Assembly: GCA_001778355.1 (NCBI GenBank)
Contig: MFGS01000025.1
Span: 691-14,257, forward strand
Length of the DNA stretch: 13,567 nt
Direction: 5' to 3'
Source of the DNA: Candidatus Firestonebacteria bacterium RIFOXYA2_FULL_40_8
Lineage (GTDB): Bacteria; Oederibacteriota; D2-FULL-39-29
Each line of letters begins with the position of its first letter. The stretch's first letter is position 1. Positions 6,889 to 13,567 of this stretch are shown here, piece after piece. A program made the position numbers and the translations under genes. A model generated the notes under the pieces. It did no database searches. It was given only the letters and a program-made list of their open reading frames with translations, and had not been told where the DNA came from.

Positions 6889-7743
6889 ATGAAATTAGCG
6901 GTTTTCACTGCCTGTCTTCCCGGGCTGGATCTGGAAGAACAATGTAAGCTTCTAAATAAGAACGGTTACGAAGGTATAGAGCTTCGTGTAAAGGACCTGA
7001 CGGATGAACAAAGAACGAAACCGTTTTCTTTCTGGGGAAATCATAAGAGCGATGTGGGAGTAAAGAACCTTTCCGCGAAAGCCAAAGAAATCAGAAAGAC
7101 CTGCGATAAATACAAACTGGAGATCTGTTCTCTCGGTACTTACCTGAACGCGGATGATTTTGAAGGTATAGAGGAAGTAGGGAAGAACCTTAAAACTCTG
7201 AATACTTCGCAGTTTCGGGTCGGGGGCTCTTCTATCTGGTTCTCTCCGGAAAAAGAAAATTATACCGCCAAGTATGAGCTGCTCTTGAAAAATATGGCAA
7301 AAGTTGAAAAACTGGCAAAGAAATACAAAGCCAAAGCACTGCTGGAAACACACATGGATACTATTGTACCGTCTTCAGGGCTTATGCACCGGGTTGTCTC
7401 TCGATTTGACCCGAAGAATGTCGGCGTTATACTGGATCCGGGAAATATGGTCTACGAGGGTTTTGAAAATATAGAGATTCAGCTTGACCTGCTCAAAGAC
7501 TACATCTCCCATGTTCACCTGAAAAACGGCAGGTGGATAGTAAAAGAAGTAAAACTCGACGGTTCGGTCATCTGGGAACCCCAGGGCTGTTCCGTCTGGG
7601 AAGGCTGTATAAATATTAATAAGACCATTACAGCCCTGAAAAAGTTCGGATACAACAAGTCGCTTTCCATGGAAGATTTTACGGGCATGGAAGCTTCAAA
7701 GAAAGTTGAGCTGTTCGCTAAATATATCAGGAACCAGCTCTAA
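6889..7743 (+). CDS. Sugar phosphate isomerase/epimerase-like TIM barrel protein
   Basis: 284 residues, normal for the xylose-isomerase-like TIM barrel superfamily (AP endonuclease 2 / IolE type). The enzymes isomerise or epimerise sugars, inositols or keto-acids at a divalent metal site. Candidate metal ligands sit at the expected strand ends: Glu153 in ALLETH, Asp183 in VILDPGN, His210 in SHVHLKN, and Glu262 in LSMEDF. The N-terminal GYEGIELRV is the typical first-barrel element. No signal peptide is present, so it is cytoplasmic, unlike its neighbours. AAAGGAG precedes the ATG. The oxidoreductase gene follows after 39 bases, and this pairing is common in catabolic loci for inositol, rare sugars and sugar acids, where the two act in sequence on one substrate. 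The specific substrate cannot be read from the sequence. Confidence 0.9.
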   Translation: MKLAVFTACLPGLDLEEQCKLLNKNGYEGIELRVKDLTDEQRTKPFSFWGNHKSDVGVKNLSAKAKEIRKTCDKYKLEICSLGTYLNADDFEGIEEVGKNLKTLNTSQFRVGGSSIWFSPEKENYTAKYELLLKNMAKVEKLAKKYKAKALLETHMDTIVPSSGLMHRVVSRFDPKNVGVILDPGNMVYEGFENIEIQLDLLKDYISHVHLKNGRWIVKEVKLDGSVIWEPQGCSVWEGCININKTITALKKFGYNKSLSMEDFTGMEASKKVELFAKYIRNQL

Positions 7744-7782
7744 GAAAACACAGGAATTATTGTTCGAAAGGAGAAAGACAGA

Positions 7783-8829
7783 ATGGATAAGGTCAGGTTC
7801 GGGATCATCGGATGCGGTGATATAGCGGAGGCAGAGATAAAGGGAATGGAGGTTTCCGGTAATTCGGAGATAAAGTGCGTGATGGACGTTAACCCGGAAT
7901 ACGCGAAACGTCTGGGGGAGAAACACAAAATAGATTTTACCTCAGACTTGAAAGAAATGCTTAAAAGAAAAGATATTGATGCCGTGGTGGTTTGTGTTCC
8001 GCATTTTCTTCACAAAGCAATGGGCCTTGAGGTGATAAAAGCGGGAAAACATCTTGTGATGGAAAAACCGCTCGCGACCAACAGGAAAGACGCGCTGGAG
8101 CTGGCGGACGCGGCAAAAAAAGCCGGGGTACAGTTATCCGTGGCGTATATTTTAAGGTTCCAGGAGAGTGTTGAAAAAACAAAAGCCCTGATAGCTTCCG
8201 GCGCGATAGGAAAAGTAATTAATATCACCATGCAGAATATGAGCTATAAACCCGAGTCCTACTGGACACAGGGGTGGTCCAAGGTCGTAAAGTCCGACTG
8301 GCGGACCAGCAAAGAAAAAAGCGGCGGCGGCGTGCTTATTATGAACGTAAGCCATGTTATTGACCTGATGTACTATATTACAGGGCTTAAGGCAAAGAGT
8401 GTTTATGCCGAATACGATACTTTTGCCACAAAGGTGGAAGTTGAAGATATGATAATCGCCAATTTGCGTTATGATAACGGCGCAATCGGCCTCATTCAGA
8501 CGAGTTCAACTGCCCATGGCGCGGGGGAAATGCAGAATCGTATTTACGGTACGGAAGGGCAGTTAAATATAGGCTTGATAGGGGAGGCTTGTAAGCTTTA
8601 TACTACTAAAGATATTGCGGGAATAGAAAAAAGTAAATGGGTTGATATCCCGTTCACCCCTCTTTCCGATATGTGGGGCGGGCCGAGAGCAAATTATTTC
8701 AAAGAATTTTCCGGGGCTGTTTTAAACAAACAAGAAGTTCCGGTCCCGGCAAAGGAGGCGATGGTTTCTTTTGATACATGCCTGGCGGCTTATAGATCCG
8801 GCGAAGAAAAGAAACCGGTAATACTTTAA
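7783..8829 (+). CDS. Gfo/Idh/MocA family NAD(P)-dependent oxidoreductase
   Basis: 348 residues, usual for the family. The N-terminal Rossmann fold starts RFGIIGCGDIAE (residues 5-16, G-x-G-x-x-A type), with acidic Asp35 in VMDVNP at the end of the second strand, favouring NAD. VVVCVPHFLH and MEKPLATN (93-100), whose Lys95 is the conserved catalytic lysine, follow. The C-terminal sheet domain carries GGGVLIMNVSHVIDL with the catalytic-type His191; Met-Asn occupies the place where inositol dehydrogenases often have Asp, a variant also found in sugar-derivative members. ITGLKAKSVYAE and IYGTEGQL are further family landmarks. It oxidises a hydroxyl of a sugar, inositol or amino-sugar, but which one is unknown. 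Cytoplasmic, with no signal peptide. AAAGGAG lies upstream. It likely shares a transcript with the 6889 gene. Confidence 0.93.
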   Translation: MDKVRFGIIGCGDIAEAEIKGMEVSGNSEIKCVMDVNPEYAKRLGEKHKIDFTSDLKEMLKRKDIDAVVVCVPHFLHKAMGLEVIKAGKHLVMEKPLATNRKDALELADAAKKAGVQLSVAYILRFQESVEKTKALIASGAIGKVINITMQNMSYKPESYWTQGWSKVVKSDWRTSKEKSGGGVLIMNVSHVIDLMYYITGLKAKSVYAEYDTFATKVEVEDMIIANLRYDNGAIGLIQTSSTAHGAGEMQNRIYGTEGQLNIGLIGEACKLYTTKDIAGIEKSKWVDIPFTPLSDMWGGPRANYFKEFSGAVLNKQEVPVPAKEAMVSFDTCLAAYRSGEEKKPVIL

Positions 8830-8890
8830 CAATTAAAAAAATAAATAAAAGATTAAAAAGTTTTACTAAACCAAAATTAAGGAGGAAAGA

Positions 8891-9559
8891 ATGAGAGTAA
8901 AAAAAATAGCAGCAATTTTAATAGGAATGACGCTGTTCTTTGGCAGCGCTCTAAATGCGGCAGAAAAAGCAGGTAAAGCGGTCAAAGCAGTTAAAGCAGA
9001 AAAGACGGAAAAAACAGAGGAAGCAGCGGATAGCAAAGCTAAAAAAGGCGACAGAATGGATCTGATTAAATTTGATAAAGGGGAAATGGGCGGGGAGTCG
9101 AATGATTCTGTAGTGTTTTCTCTTGCAAAGGAACACGTGGAAAAAGGGAAGATGTACAGCTGCAAGATGGTGTTTAAGAAAAAAGATACCGCGGAAGGAA
9201 CAAAATGGGTGCCTTACCTGAGATTTGTTGGAGTGAAAGGAAAGAGATCTAACTGGAAAGATTACGATACCGTCAACATTAAGTATTTCGTCGCGGGTGA
9301 TAAGCCCTTAACATTCGGCCTGATATTTACTGATGCGCAAACTACTAAAAACATGCAGTACGGCAGTTACTGCAGTCAGTCTGTGACTTTTCAGCCCGGT
9401 GAAGGTGTTGCAAGTATTGATATAACGGGGCTGCAGACTAATGGCGGCGGCAGGTCTATGGATCTTGAAACTATGGGCGGTATAGGCGGCGGAATGACCA
9501 CTAATCGCGAAGAGGATCAGACTGTTTTTATTCAAAGTATTTATCTGGAAAAAGAATAG
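8891..9559 (+). CDS. Small exported jelly-roll (CBM-like) protein with Lys/Ala linker, paralogue C2
   Basis: 222 residues. The signal peptide ends near LNA/AE (residue 23). Residues 24-52 are a low-complexity Lys/Ala/Glu/Thr linker (KAGKAVKAVKAEKTEKTEE). The domain begins MDLIKFDKGEM (56-66) and contains KGKMYSCKMVF, GKRSNWKDYDTVNIKYF (118-133), GDKPL, QPGEGVASIDITGL and a terminal QTVFIQSIYLEKE. It aligns throughout with the proteins at 3756 and 9588 but is the most divergent of the three. It has an insertion (KDTAEGTKWVPYLRF) and a Gly-rich MGGIGGGMTTN loop, and lacks the PGENTLSIDL consensus. The linker could be a flexible tether or a polyanion- or wall-binding segment. AAGGAGG is close upstream of the ATG. 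Non-catalytic glycan binding is inferred. Confidence 0.85.
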   Translation: MRVKKIAAILIGMTLFFGSALNAAEKAGKAVKAVKAEKTEKTEEAADSKAKKGDRMDLIKFDKGEMGGESNDSVVFSLAKEHVEKGKMYSCKMVFKKKDTAEGTKWVPYLRFVGVKGKRSNWKDYDTVNIKYFVAGDKPLTFGLIFTDAQTTKNMQYGSYCSQSVTFQPGEGVASIDITGLQTNGGGRSMDLETMGGIGGGMTTNREEDQTVFIQSIYLEKE

Positions 9560-9587
9560 ATAAACTATGAAAAAGGAGATTAATAAA

Positions 9588-10268
9588 ATGAAAAAAGGAA
9601 TAGCGGTAATAGCAGGTGTTGTGATAGCGATGAGCGGATTCTTGTGCGCGGCAGATAAGCCGGTAAAGGCAAAAGCAAAAGCTAAAGTAGAAAAAGCGGA
9701 ACCGGCGGAAAAAACTGAAGAAGCCGCGCAGACCTTAAAAAAAGGCGATAAAATGGAGTTGATAAAAATAGATAAAGGCGAAACTGTTGCTTACGGCGCT
9801 TCCGGAGATTCCTCGAAAGAGTTTGTTGTTTCCCTATCAAAAGAAAAAGCGGAGAAAGGAAAGATGTACAGCACTAAGGCAGTGCTGGTAAAAGGCGGAA
9901 AAGGACTTCCGATTTTTACCCGTTCAGGAGGTTTGCTGAAGGGTAAAAGAGGCAACTGGAAAGACTATGATAGTCTTGTTATTAAATACATACTTGAGGG
10001 AGATAAACCATACAGCACGGGTATGATAATTGCGGACGAAGAATCCTACGGTGAGAACTATGCCAACTGGAATTACAGCAGTCATTGCGATAAGCAGGTT
10101 ACCCTCCAGCCGGGTGAAAATATTTTAAGCATTGATCTGTCGGCGCTGGTAAGTAACGGCGGGAGAACTCTGGACCTCGGAAATATGAGAACAGTATCTT
10201 TTTACGGGAAAGAGAGAGAGGAAGACTGTACTATATATTTCCAGTCAGTTTATGTGGAAAAAGAGTAA
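9588..10268 (+). CDS. Small exported jelly-roll (CBM-like) protein with Lys/Ala linker, paralogue C3
   Basis: 226 residues from the ATG at 9588. The in-frame ATG at 9567 is rejected because the ribosome binding site AAAAAGGAG lies just after it and is correctly spaced for 9588. Signal peptide MKKGIAVIAGVVIAMSGFLCA is followed by a linker at 23-50 rich in Lys, Ala, Glu and Pro. The domain (MELIKIDKGE, KGKRGNWKDYDSLVIKY, QPGENILSIDLSALVSNGG, RTLDLGNMRT, CTIYFQSVYVEKE) is very close to the 3756 product, closer than to its immediate upstream neighbour. It follows the 8891 gene after 28 bases, so the two are co-transcribed. Its presence beside a more distant paralogue suggests an older duplication plus later movement or conversion. 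Likely a secreted carbohydrate-binding accessory protein; ligand unknown. Confidence 0.85.
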   Translation: MKKGIAVIAGVVIAMSGFLCAADKPVKAKAKAKVEKAEPAEKTEEAAQTLKKGDKMELIKIDKGETVAYGASGDSSKEFVVSLSKEKAEKGKMYSTKAVLVKGGKGLPIFTRSGGLLKGKRGNWKDYDSLVIKYILEGDKPYSTGMIIADEESYGENYANWNYSSHCDKQVTLQPGENILSIDLSALVSNGGRTLDLGNMRTVSFYGKEREEDCTIYFQSVYVEKE

Positions 10269-10431
10269 ATATCGGATTCGGCGCCGGAAATAAGCGATTT
10301 CCGGGTTATGGACGATAAAGCAGGTGGCAAGTTGTTCAGAAAAGATGATAAAATGGTAGTTAGACAAGGAATACAATATATAGAAGAAAGAGGCTAACTT
10401 ATTAAATGTATTTTTTAAAACAAGGCAGATT
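10269..10431 (+). other. Intergenic region with stem-loop and a short open frame
   Basis: 163 bases. CCGGAAAT (10284-10291) and ATTTCCGG (10297-10304) form an 8-base perfect stem with a 5-base loop AAGCG; no T run follows, so terminator function is doubtful. The frame of the upstream gene stays open past its TAA for 42 codons to a TAA at 10395. Within it, an ATG at 10308 opens 29 codons (MDDKAGGKLFRKDDKMVVRQ, then GIQYIEERG) that look protein-like, but no good ribosome binding site precedes it. It may be a small gene, the 3' scrap of a lost gene, or chance. Not called as CDS. Confidence 0.4.
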
Positions 10432-13400
10432 ATGAGAAAGACAATTGAAGTATTAATGCTCGTTTGTATGTTAACCGTTTCTTTTTTTGCGGCTAATATT
10501 ACTATTACTACTTCAACCCTCGGCAACCCTACGTCTTACCAATCCAGCCGGCATATATTACAGGCTCCTGACGGTACGCTTGTGGCGTTTTACGGTTATT
10601 CAGCCTGGGCTGGTATAGGCATAAGAGCTAAGAAATCAACGGCTAAAGGGGCAAGTGGCAGCTGGACAAATCTTACCGGCGGGGGTGGTGAGACTCTAAT
10701 TGGAGGATCTTCCCGGGGAAATATAGATTTTAGCGTATGTATGGACACCGGCAGCAATATTTATGTCGTATATGCATGCGGTCTTTCCAATAATACTGAT
10801 GTAGATCCTACTGCGGCAATAGGCTCAAGCCTGGCAGGTAATCATGATAATGCGACAACAACGATAACGGTTTTAAATACGGCAAATTTTCTGCCTTACG
10901 GCGCAGTGAAAACAGACAGCGAGATTATTACATACACAAATAAAAATGCGACAATGTTCCTTAACTGTACCCGCGGTGCGCTGGCAGCCTCGCATACTTC
11001 CGGAGTGACCGTAATACAAAATGTATACCAAGAATTAAGGATGAGGAAGTTGACGTATAGCGGAGGCAGTTGGACCGTAGGCGATCCTTCAAAGATACTT
11101 GCTCATATTTCTGATGCCGGATCGTTTCCGAGGATATACAAAGATGAGAACGCCGTGCCAAATATGATCTGGATTACTACGGGTAGCGGCGCAGGATCGA
11201 GATACTGGCACTCAATAGATGATGGAGTTTCCTGGCAGACAGCGCAAACAACTTTAACAGGGGATATAAGCAGCGCGGCAACGACATTAACCGTAGCGGA
11301 CAATACGGCTTTTTTTGGTTCAACGTATAATAGTTTGTGCAGAAAAATAAGAATAGATAATGAATATCTGACTTATGCCGGTAAAAGCGGAACAACCTTA
11401 TTAACAGGATGTGCCCGGGGCCTGGATCTGACACAAGCTGTTGGCCATACGGGAGGAGTCAATGTAGTTGGAAATGCGCTTATGATGGTTGATACCTCTA
11501 TGTCTGCGGGGGGATTGTTACTGAATTGGAAGAACGCACCCGCTTTAATATGGAAAAAATATAATATCAGTATGAACACCTGGACAGGTACGAATTGGAG
11601 TGCGGAAACTACAATAGCGACTTACAACCCGGGCGGGAGCAGTTTTCCCCAGGAGTACTCAGCGACCATAACAACGGATGATAAAATCCACTTGGTGTTT
11701 CCGGAAACATCGCAGGCCGTGAAAGGAATTAAATACAGGCAGTGCAGTAGTACCGGAGTCTGGGACGTTGCAGATACAATACTTTCAACCGACCTGAATG
11801 ATATCAATCCGTCGGTTACCACGGATGGAACGGATGTCTATGTTTTTTGGGCAAAGTACCTGGCGGCAAACCAGTACGACATTGTTTACAAAAAATACAG
11901 CGGCGGGACGTGGGATCCGAATCCGACATATATTACAACAAATCATACGTGTAATAAATATCCGTCCACTTGTCTGAGATACGATGCAAATATGTCTTAT
12001 GTCCCGGTAATCTGGGCAGAGGGAACCGTTACTCCCTGGAATGTGAAATATTCATATGTAGCGCTCCCTCCAAGAGTTACCAATTTAAACGCGGCAACAG
12101 GTTCAAATGCCGGTACTACTACTATCACGATAACCGGAACAAACTTTTACGGAGCTTTGTCGTCATCAGATGTCAGCGCCATTACTCTTGATACTGCCAT
12201 CCCGACATCAATTACTACTTTTACCGTGGAAAGCGCGACAACTATAGTAGGTGTGGAAATCCCTTCCGGACTCAGTGTCGGCAGTTATAATGTGCAGGTT
12301 ACGAACTCCGGTGGAACGAATTCGACTTCAACCGTTAAATTTGTTGTGACCGCGCCTTCTGTTACGGTGACAAATATCTCCCCAACGAGCGGAGCGAATG
12401 AAACTCTGACCACGCTTTCGATATTTGGCGGCGGCTTTTTCGGCGGAATAGGCACTGATATGGTAACCGCGGTTAGATTGGATACCTCGCCGACCGTGAC
12501 GACTCTGGCGGCCGGTTACAGCGTAGTAAACGATACTCTTATCACAGGAGCCGTAATTCCTTCCGGACTTACTGCCGGGACATATAATGTAATGGTGACC
12601 GCTTCGGGAAGCTCAAATACCACAAGTACGGTAAAATTCAATGTAAAAGTGGGCCCGAAAGTAACAGGACTCAATCCTTTAACCGGTTCAAATATCGGAA
12701 TATCCACTATAACGATAAGCGGAAGCGGTTACTGGCCGACAGGATCAGCTGAAGTGACAAGTATAAAATTAATGGATACCTCAACTGAAGTAGCAGCGAT
12801 AACGGGTTATACCGCGGTAAATGATTCAACAATACAAACCGCAGCGATTGCAGGAGGTTTAAGCCCCGGGTCTTATTGGGTGAAAGTAACAACGACAAAC
12901 GGAGTAAATGCCACCGGCGCGTATTTTAGCGTAATCACGAGTGTACCGACGATAACTTCATTAACCCCGTCAATCGGCGGAGATTCCGGAACGACGACCA
13001 TCAGCATAAACGGAACGGGTTTCTGGGGCGGAACAACGAGTAATAAGATAACCCAGATAAGATTGGAGACCTCACCGACAGCATCTACAATTTTGGGATA
13101 CAATGTAATAAGTAATTCGCTGATAAGTAATGTAGTTATACCCGCGGGGCTGTCTATTGGAAGCTATGATATAAAAGTGCAGAGCTGCGGAGTATTTGAA
13201 AACGTAGGCGGTACGAAGTTCACGATAGCGAACGGACCTCAGGTAACGAGCTTGAGCCGGACATCAAGTACGAACTTAACAGCGACGGCGCTGACTGTGA
13301 CCGGACAGTATTTTACGGGAGCGAGCGTAGTTAACCTGGATGATCCTTTAGCAACGGCTCTCGGCAGTATGTCGGTTGTAAATGCAACAACCATAACAGG

Positions 13401-13567
13401 TATAATACCCGCGGGATTGTTTACCGGTACATATAATGTGAAAGTAACAACCCCTGCGGGAACAAACGTGACCAGTACACAGAAGTTCACGGTAACGGGC
13501 TTGGATCCCGTGGTTTCTACGGTCGTCCCTGCGACAAGTGTGAATACAAGCGCGTTTACGGTGACAT
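10432..13567 (+). CDS. Large exported surface protein: sialidase-like beta-propeller plus IPT/TIG repeats (3' end outside window)
   Basis: Open from the ATG at 10432 to the window edge: 1045 residues with no stop, so the C-terminus is missing. Signal peptide MRKTIEVLMLVCMLTVSFFAA/NI. Residues about 25-545 have repeated blade-like segments (HILQAPDGTLVAFYG, FPRIYKDENAVPNMIWIT, YSATITTDDKIHLVF, NPSVTTDGTDVYVFWAKY, VPVIWAEG). An Asp-box SIDDGVSW (261-268) points to a sialidase/BNR-type propeller. No complete sialidase catalytic set (Arg triad, Tyr/Glu pair) is evident, so binding is more likely than hydrolysis. Two small related modules interrupt the propeller (about 134-198 and 274-346). From residue 546 come five IPT/TIG immunoglobulin-like repeats and the start of a sixth. 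Thr, Ser, Gly and Asn are abundant and Lys scarce, unlike the small proteins upstream. Only weak AAGG precedes the start. Probable role is surface adhesin or glycan binding. Confidence 0.85.
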   Translation, partial: MRKTIEVLMLVCMLTVSFFAANITITTSTLGNPTSYQSSRHILQAPDGTLVAFYGYSAWAGIGIRAKKSTAKGASGSWTNLTGGGGETLIGGSSRGNIDFSVCMDTGSNIYVVYACGLSNNTDVDPTAAIGSSLAGNHDNATTTITVLNTANFLPYGAVKTDSEIITYTNKNATMFLNCTRGALAASHTSGVTVIQNVYQELRMRKLTYSGGSWTVGDPSKILAHISDAGSFPRIYKDENAVPNMIWITTGSGAGSRYWHSIDDGVSWQTAQTTLTGDISSAATTLTVADNTAFFGSTYNSLCRKIRIDNEYLTYAGKSGTTLLTGCARGLDLTQAVGHTGGVNVVGNALMMVDTSMSAGGLLLNWKNAPALIWKKYNISMNTWTGTNWSAETTIATYNPGGSSFPQEYSATITTDDKIHLVFPETSQAVKGIKYRQCSSTGVWDVADTILSTDLNDINPSVTTDGTDVYVFWAKYLAANQYDIVYKKYSGGTWDPNPTYITTNHTCNKYPSTCLRYDANMSYVPVIWAEGTVTPWNVKYSYVALPPRVTNLNAATGSNAGTTTITITGTNFYGALSSSDVSAITLDTAIPTSITTFTVESATTIVGVEIPSGLSVGSYNVQVTNSGGTNSTSTVKFVVTAPSVTVTNISPTSGANETLTTLSIFGGGFFGGIGTDMVTAVRLDTSPTVTTLAAGYSVVNDTLITGAVIPSGLTAGTYNVMVTASGSSNTTSTVKFNVKVGPKVTGLNPLTGSNIGISTITISGSGYWPTGSAEVTSIKLMDTSTEVAAITGYTAVNDSTIQTAAIAGGLSPGSYWVKVTTTNGVNATGAYFSVITSVPTITSLTPSIGGDSGTTTISINGTGFWGGTTSNKITQIRLETSPTASTILGYNVISNSLISNVVIPAGLSIGSYDIKVQSCGVFENVGGTKFTIANGPQVTSLSRTSSTNLTATALTVTGQYFTGASVVNLDDPLATALGSMSVVNATTITGIIPAGLFTGTYNVKVTTPAGTNVTSTQKFTVTGLDPVVSTVVPATSVNTSAFTVT
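10831..11025 (+). repeat. Inserted module M1 in the propeller region (protein repeat)
   Basis: Residues about 134-198 of the large surface protein, containing ATTTITVLNTANF, SEIITYTNKN, NCTRGALAASH and SGVTV. The order is a beta hairpin start, then E-I-I-T-Y-T, C-x-R-G, H-x-x-G-V. The same order occurs in M2 at 11251-11469. Such 'EIITYT...GCTRG' modules are familiar from phage tail and other surface proteins; the comparison is from memory. Confidence 0.65.
11212..11235 (+). other. Asp-box (BNR) motif SIDDGVSW
   Basis: The eight codons encode S-I-D-D-G-V-S-W, matching the S-x-D-x-G-x-T/S-W Asp-box found on beta-hairpin turns of sialidase-type propellers. It is the only clear copy seen, and it supports the propeller assignment of the front half of the surface protein. 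Confidence 0.75.
11251..11469 (+). repeat. Inserted module M2 in the propeller region (protein repeat)
   Basis: Residues about 274-346, containing ISSAATTLTVADNTAFF, NEYLTYAGKSGTTL, GCARG, AVGHTGGVNVV. It aligns with M1 across ATT-x-T-V, E-x-x-T-Y, C-x-R-G and H-x-x-G-V. It begins five residues after the Asp-box tryptophan, so it sits at or near a blade boundary. Confidence 0.65.
12067..13567 (+). repeat. Array of five complete and one partial IPT/TIG domain repeats
   Basis: Repeat starts: 12067 (PPRVTNLNAATGSNAGT), 12355 (PSVTVTNISPTSGANET), 12652 (GPKVTGLNPLTGSNIGI), 12946 (PTITSLTPSIGGDSGT), 13234 (GPQVTSLSRTSSTNLTA) and 13501 (DPVVSTVVPATSVNTS, cut by the edge). The first four are 96-99 residues and the fifth is 89. 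Each has T-x-x-x-I-x-G-x-G/N-F-x-G, a middle I-x-L-D-T strand, an I-P-x-G-L-x-x-G-x-Y-x-V hairpin and a K-F-x-V end. TIG domains are immunoglobulin-like folds, here probably forming a stalk. DNA identity between units is low, so the array is not recent. Confidence 0.85.

Noticed and set aside
9567..9587. ATG at 9567 as start of the 9588 gene
   Set aside because: The AAAAAGGAG that serves 9588 lies immediately after it, and the seven extra residues precede a normal signal peptide.
10284..10304. Intrinsic terminator after the 9588 gene
   Set aside because: The 8-base stem is good but GTTATGGAC follows instead of a T run, so it is listed only as a stem-loop.
10432..12066. Active sialidase
   Set aside because: Only one Asp-box is clear and the conserved Arg triad and Tyr/Glu nucleophile pair could not be identified; called propeller only.
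11970..12191. 73-residue + strand open frame within the large surface protein
   Set aside because: Out of frame with a 1045-residue uninterrupted reading frame that shows propeller and TIG features across the same bases.
12067..13567. CRISPR or DNA-level tandem repeat array
   Set aside because: Periodicity of about 290 bases is at protein level (TIG domains), with low nucleotide identity between units and no short identical repeats with spacers.
1..13567. Insertion sequence, prophage or toxin-antitoxin system
   Set aside because: No transposase, integrase, terminal inverted repeats, tRNA or antitoxin-like ORF was seen on either strand.

Overview
The window reads as the chromosome of an uncultured Gram-negative-type bacterium. 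A complete mreB (with the N-terminal membrane-anchoring helix usual in Gram-negative MreB) is followed by a series of exported proteins with Sec signal peptides, all on the + strand. Moderate-to-low GC, AT-rich gaps and expanded families of secreted DUF4091-like hydrolases with stand-alone jelly-roll domains suggest a polysaccharide- or glycoconjugate-using lineage, such as a PVC-related or candidate-phylum bacterium. No rRNA or marker beyond mreB is present, so the phylum is a guess.

Layout. (1) 82-1119: mreB, a core cell-shape gene, not followed by mreC. (2) 1120-1297: AT-rich gap. (3) 1298-4376: a three-gene block made of a small secreted beta-sandwich protein, a 576-residue DUF4091-like putative glycoside hydrolase, and a second small secreted beta-sandwich protein. 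(4) 4479-6772: a second version of the block, with a small secreted protein and a 569-residue paralogue of the hydrolase. (5) 6889-8829: two apparently cytoplasmic sugar enzymes, a xylose-isomerase-like TIM barrel protein and a Gfo/Idh/MocA oxidoreductase. (6) 8891-10268: two more small secreted proteins, paralogous to the one at 3756. (7) 10432 to the window end: a large exported surface protein, still open at the right edge, with a sialidase-like beta-propeller front half and at least five IPT/TIG immunoglobulin-like repeats.

How it may work together (inference). The two hydrolases would act outside the cytoplasm on a glycan. Five small single-domain proteins resembling carbohydrate-binding modules would bind the same substrate or each other, as free subunits instead of fused modules. 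The isomerase and oxidoreductase would process an unusual released sugar inside the cell. The large propeller-TIG protein would be a surface adhesin or glycan-binding component. No transporter, SusC/SusD pair, regulator or mobile element is visible, so uptake must be encoded elsewhere.

The most novel aspect is the expanded set of small secreted jelly-roll proteins interleaved with duplicated hydrolases. The gene order looks like a duplicated small-large-small module with an enzyme pair inserted in the second copy. Several intergenic inverted and direct repeats are recorded separately.
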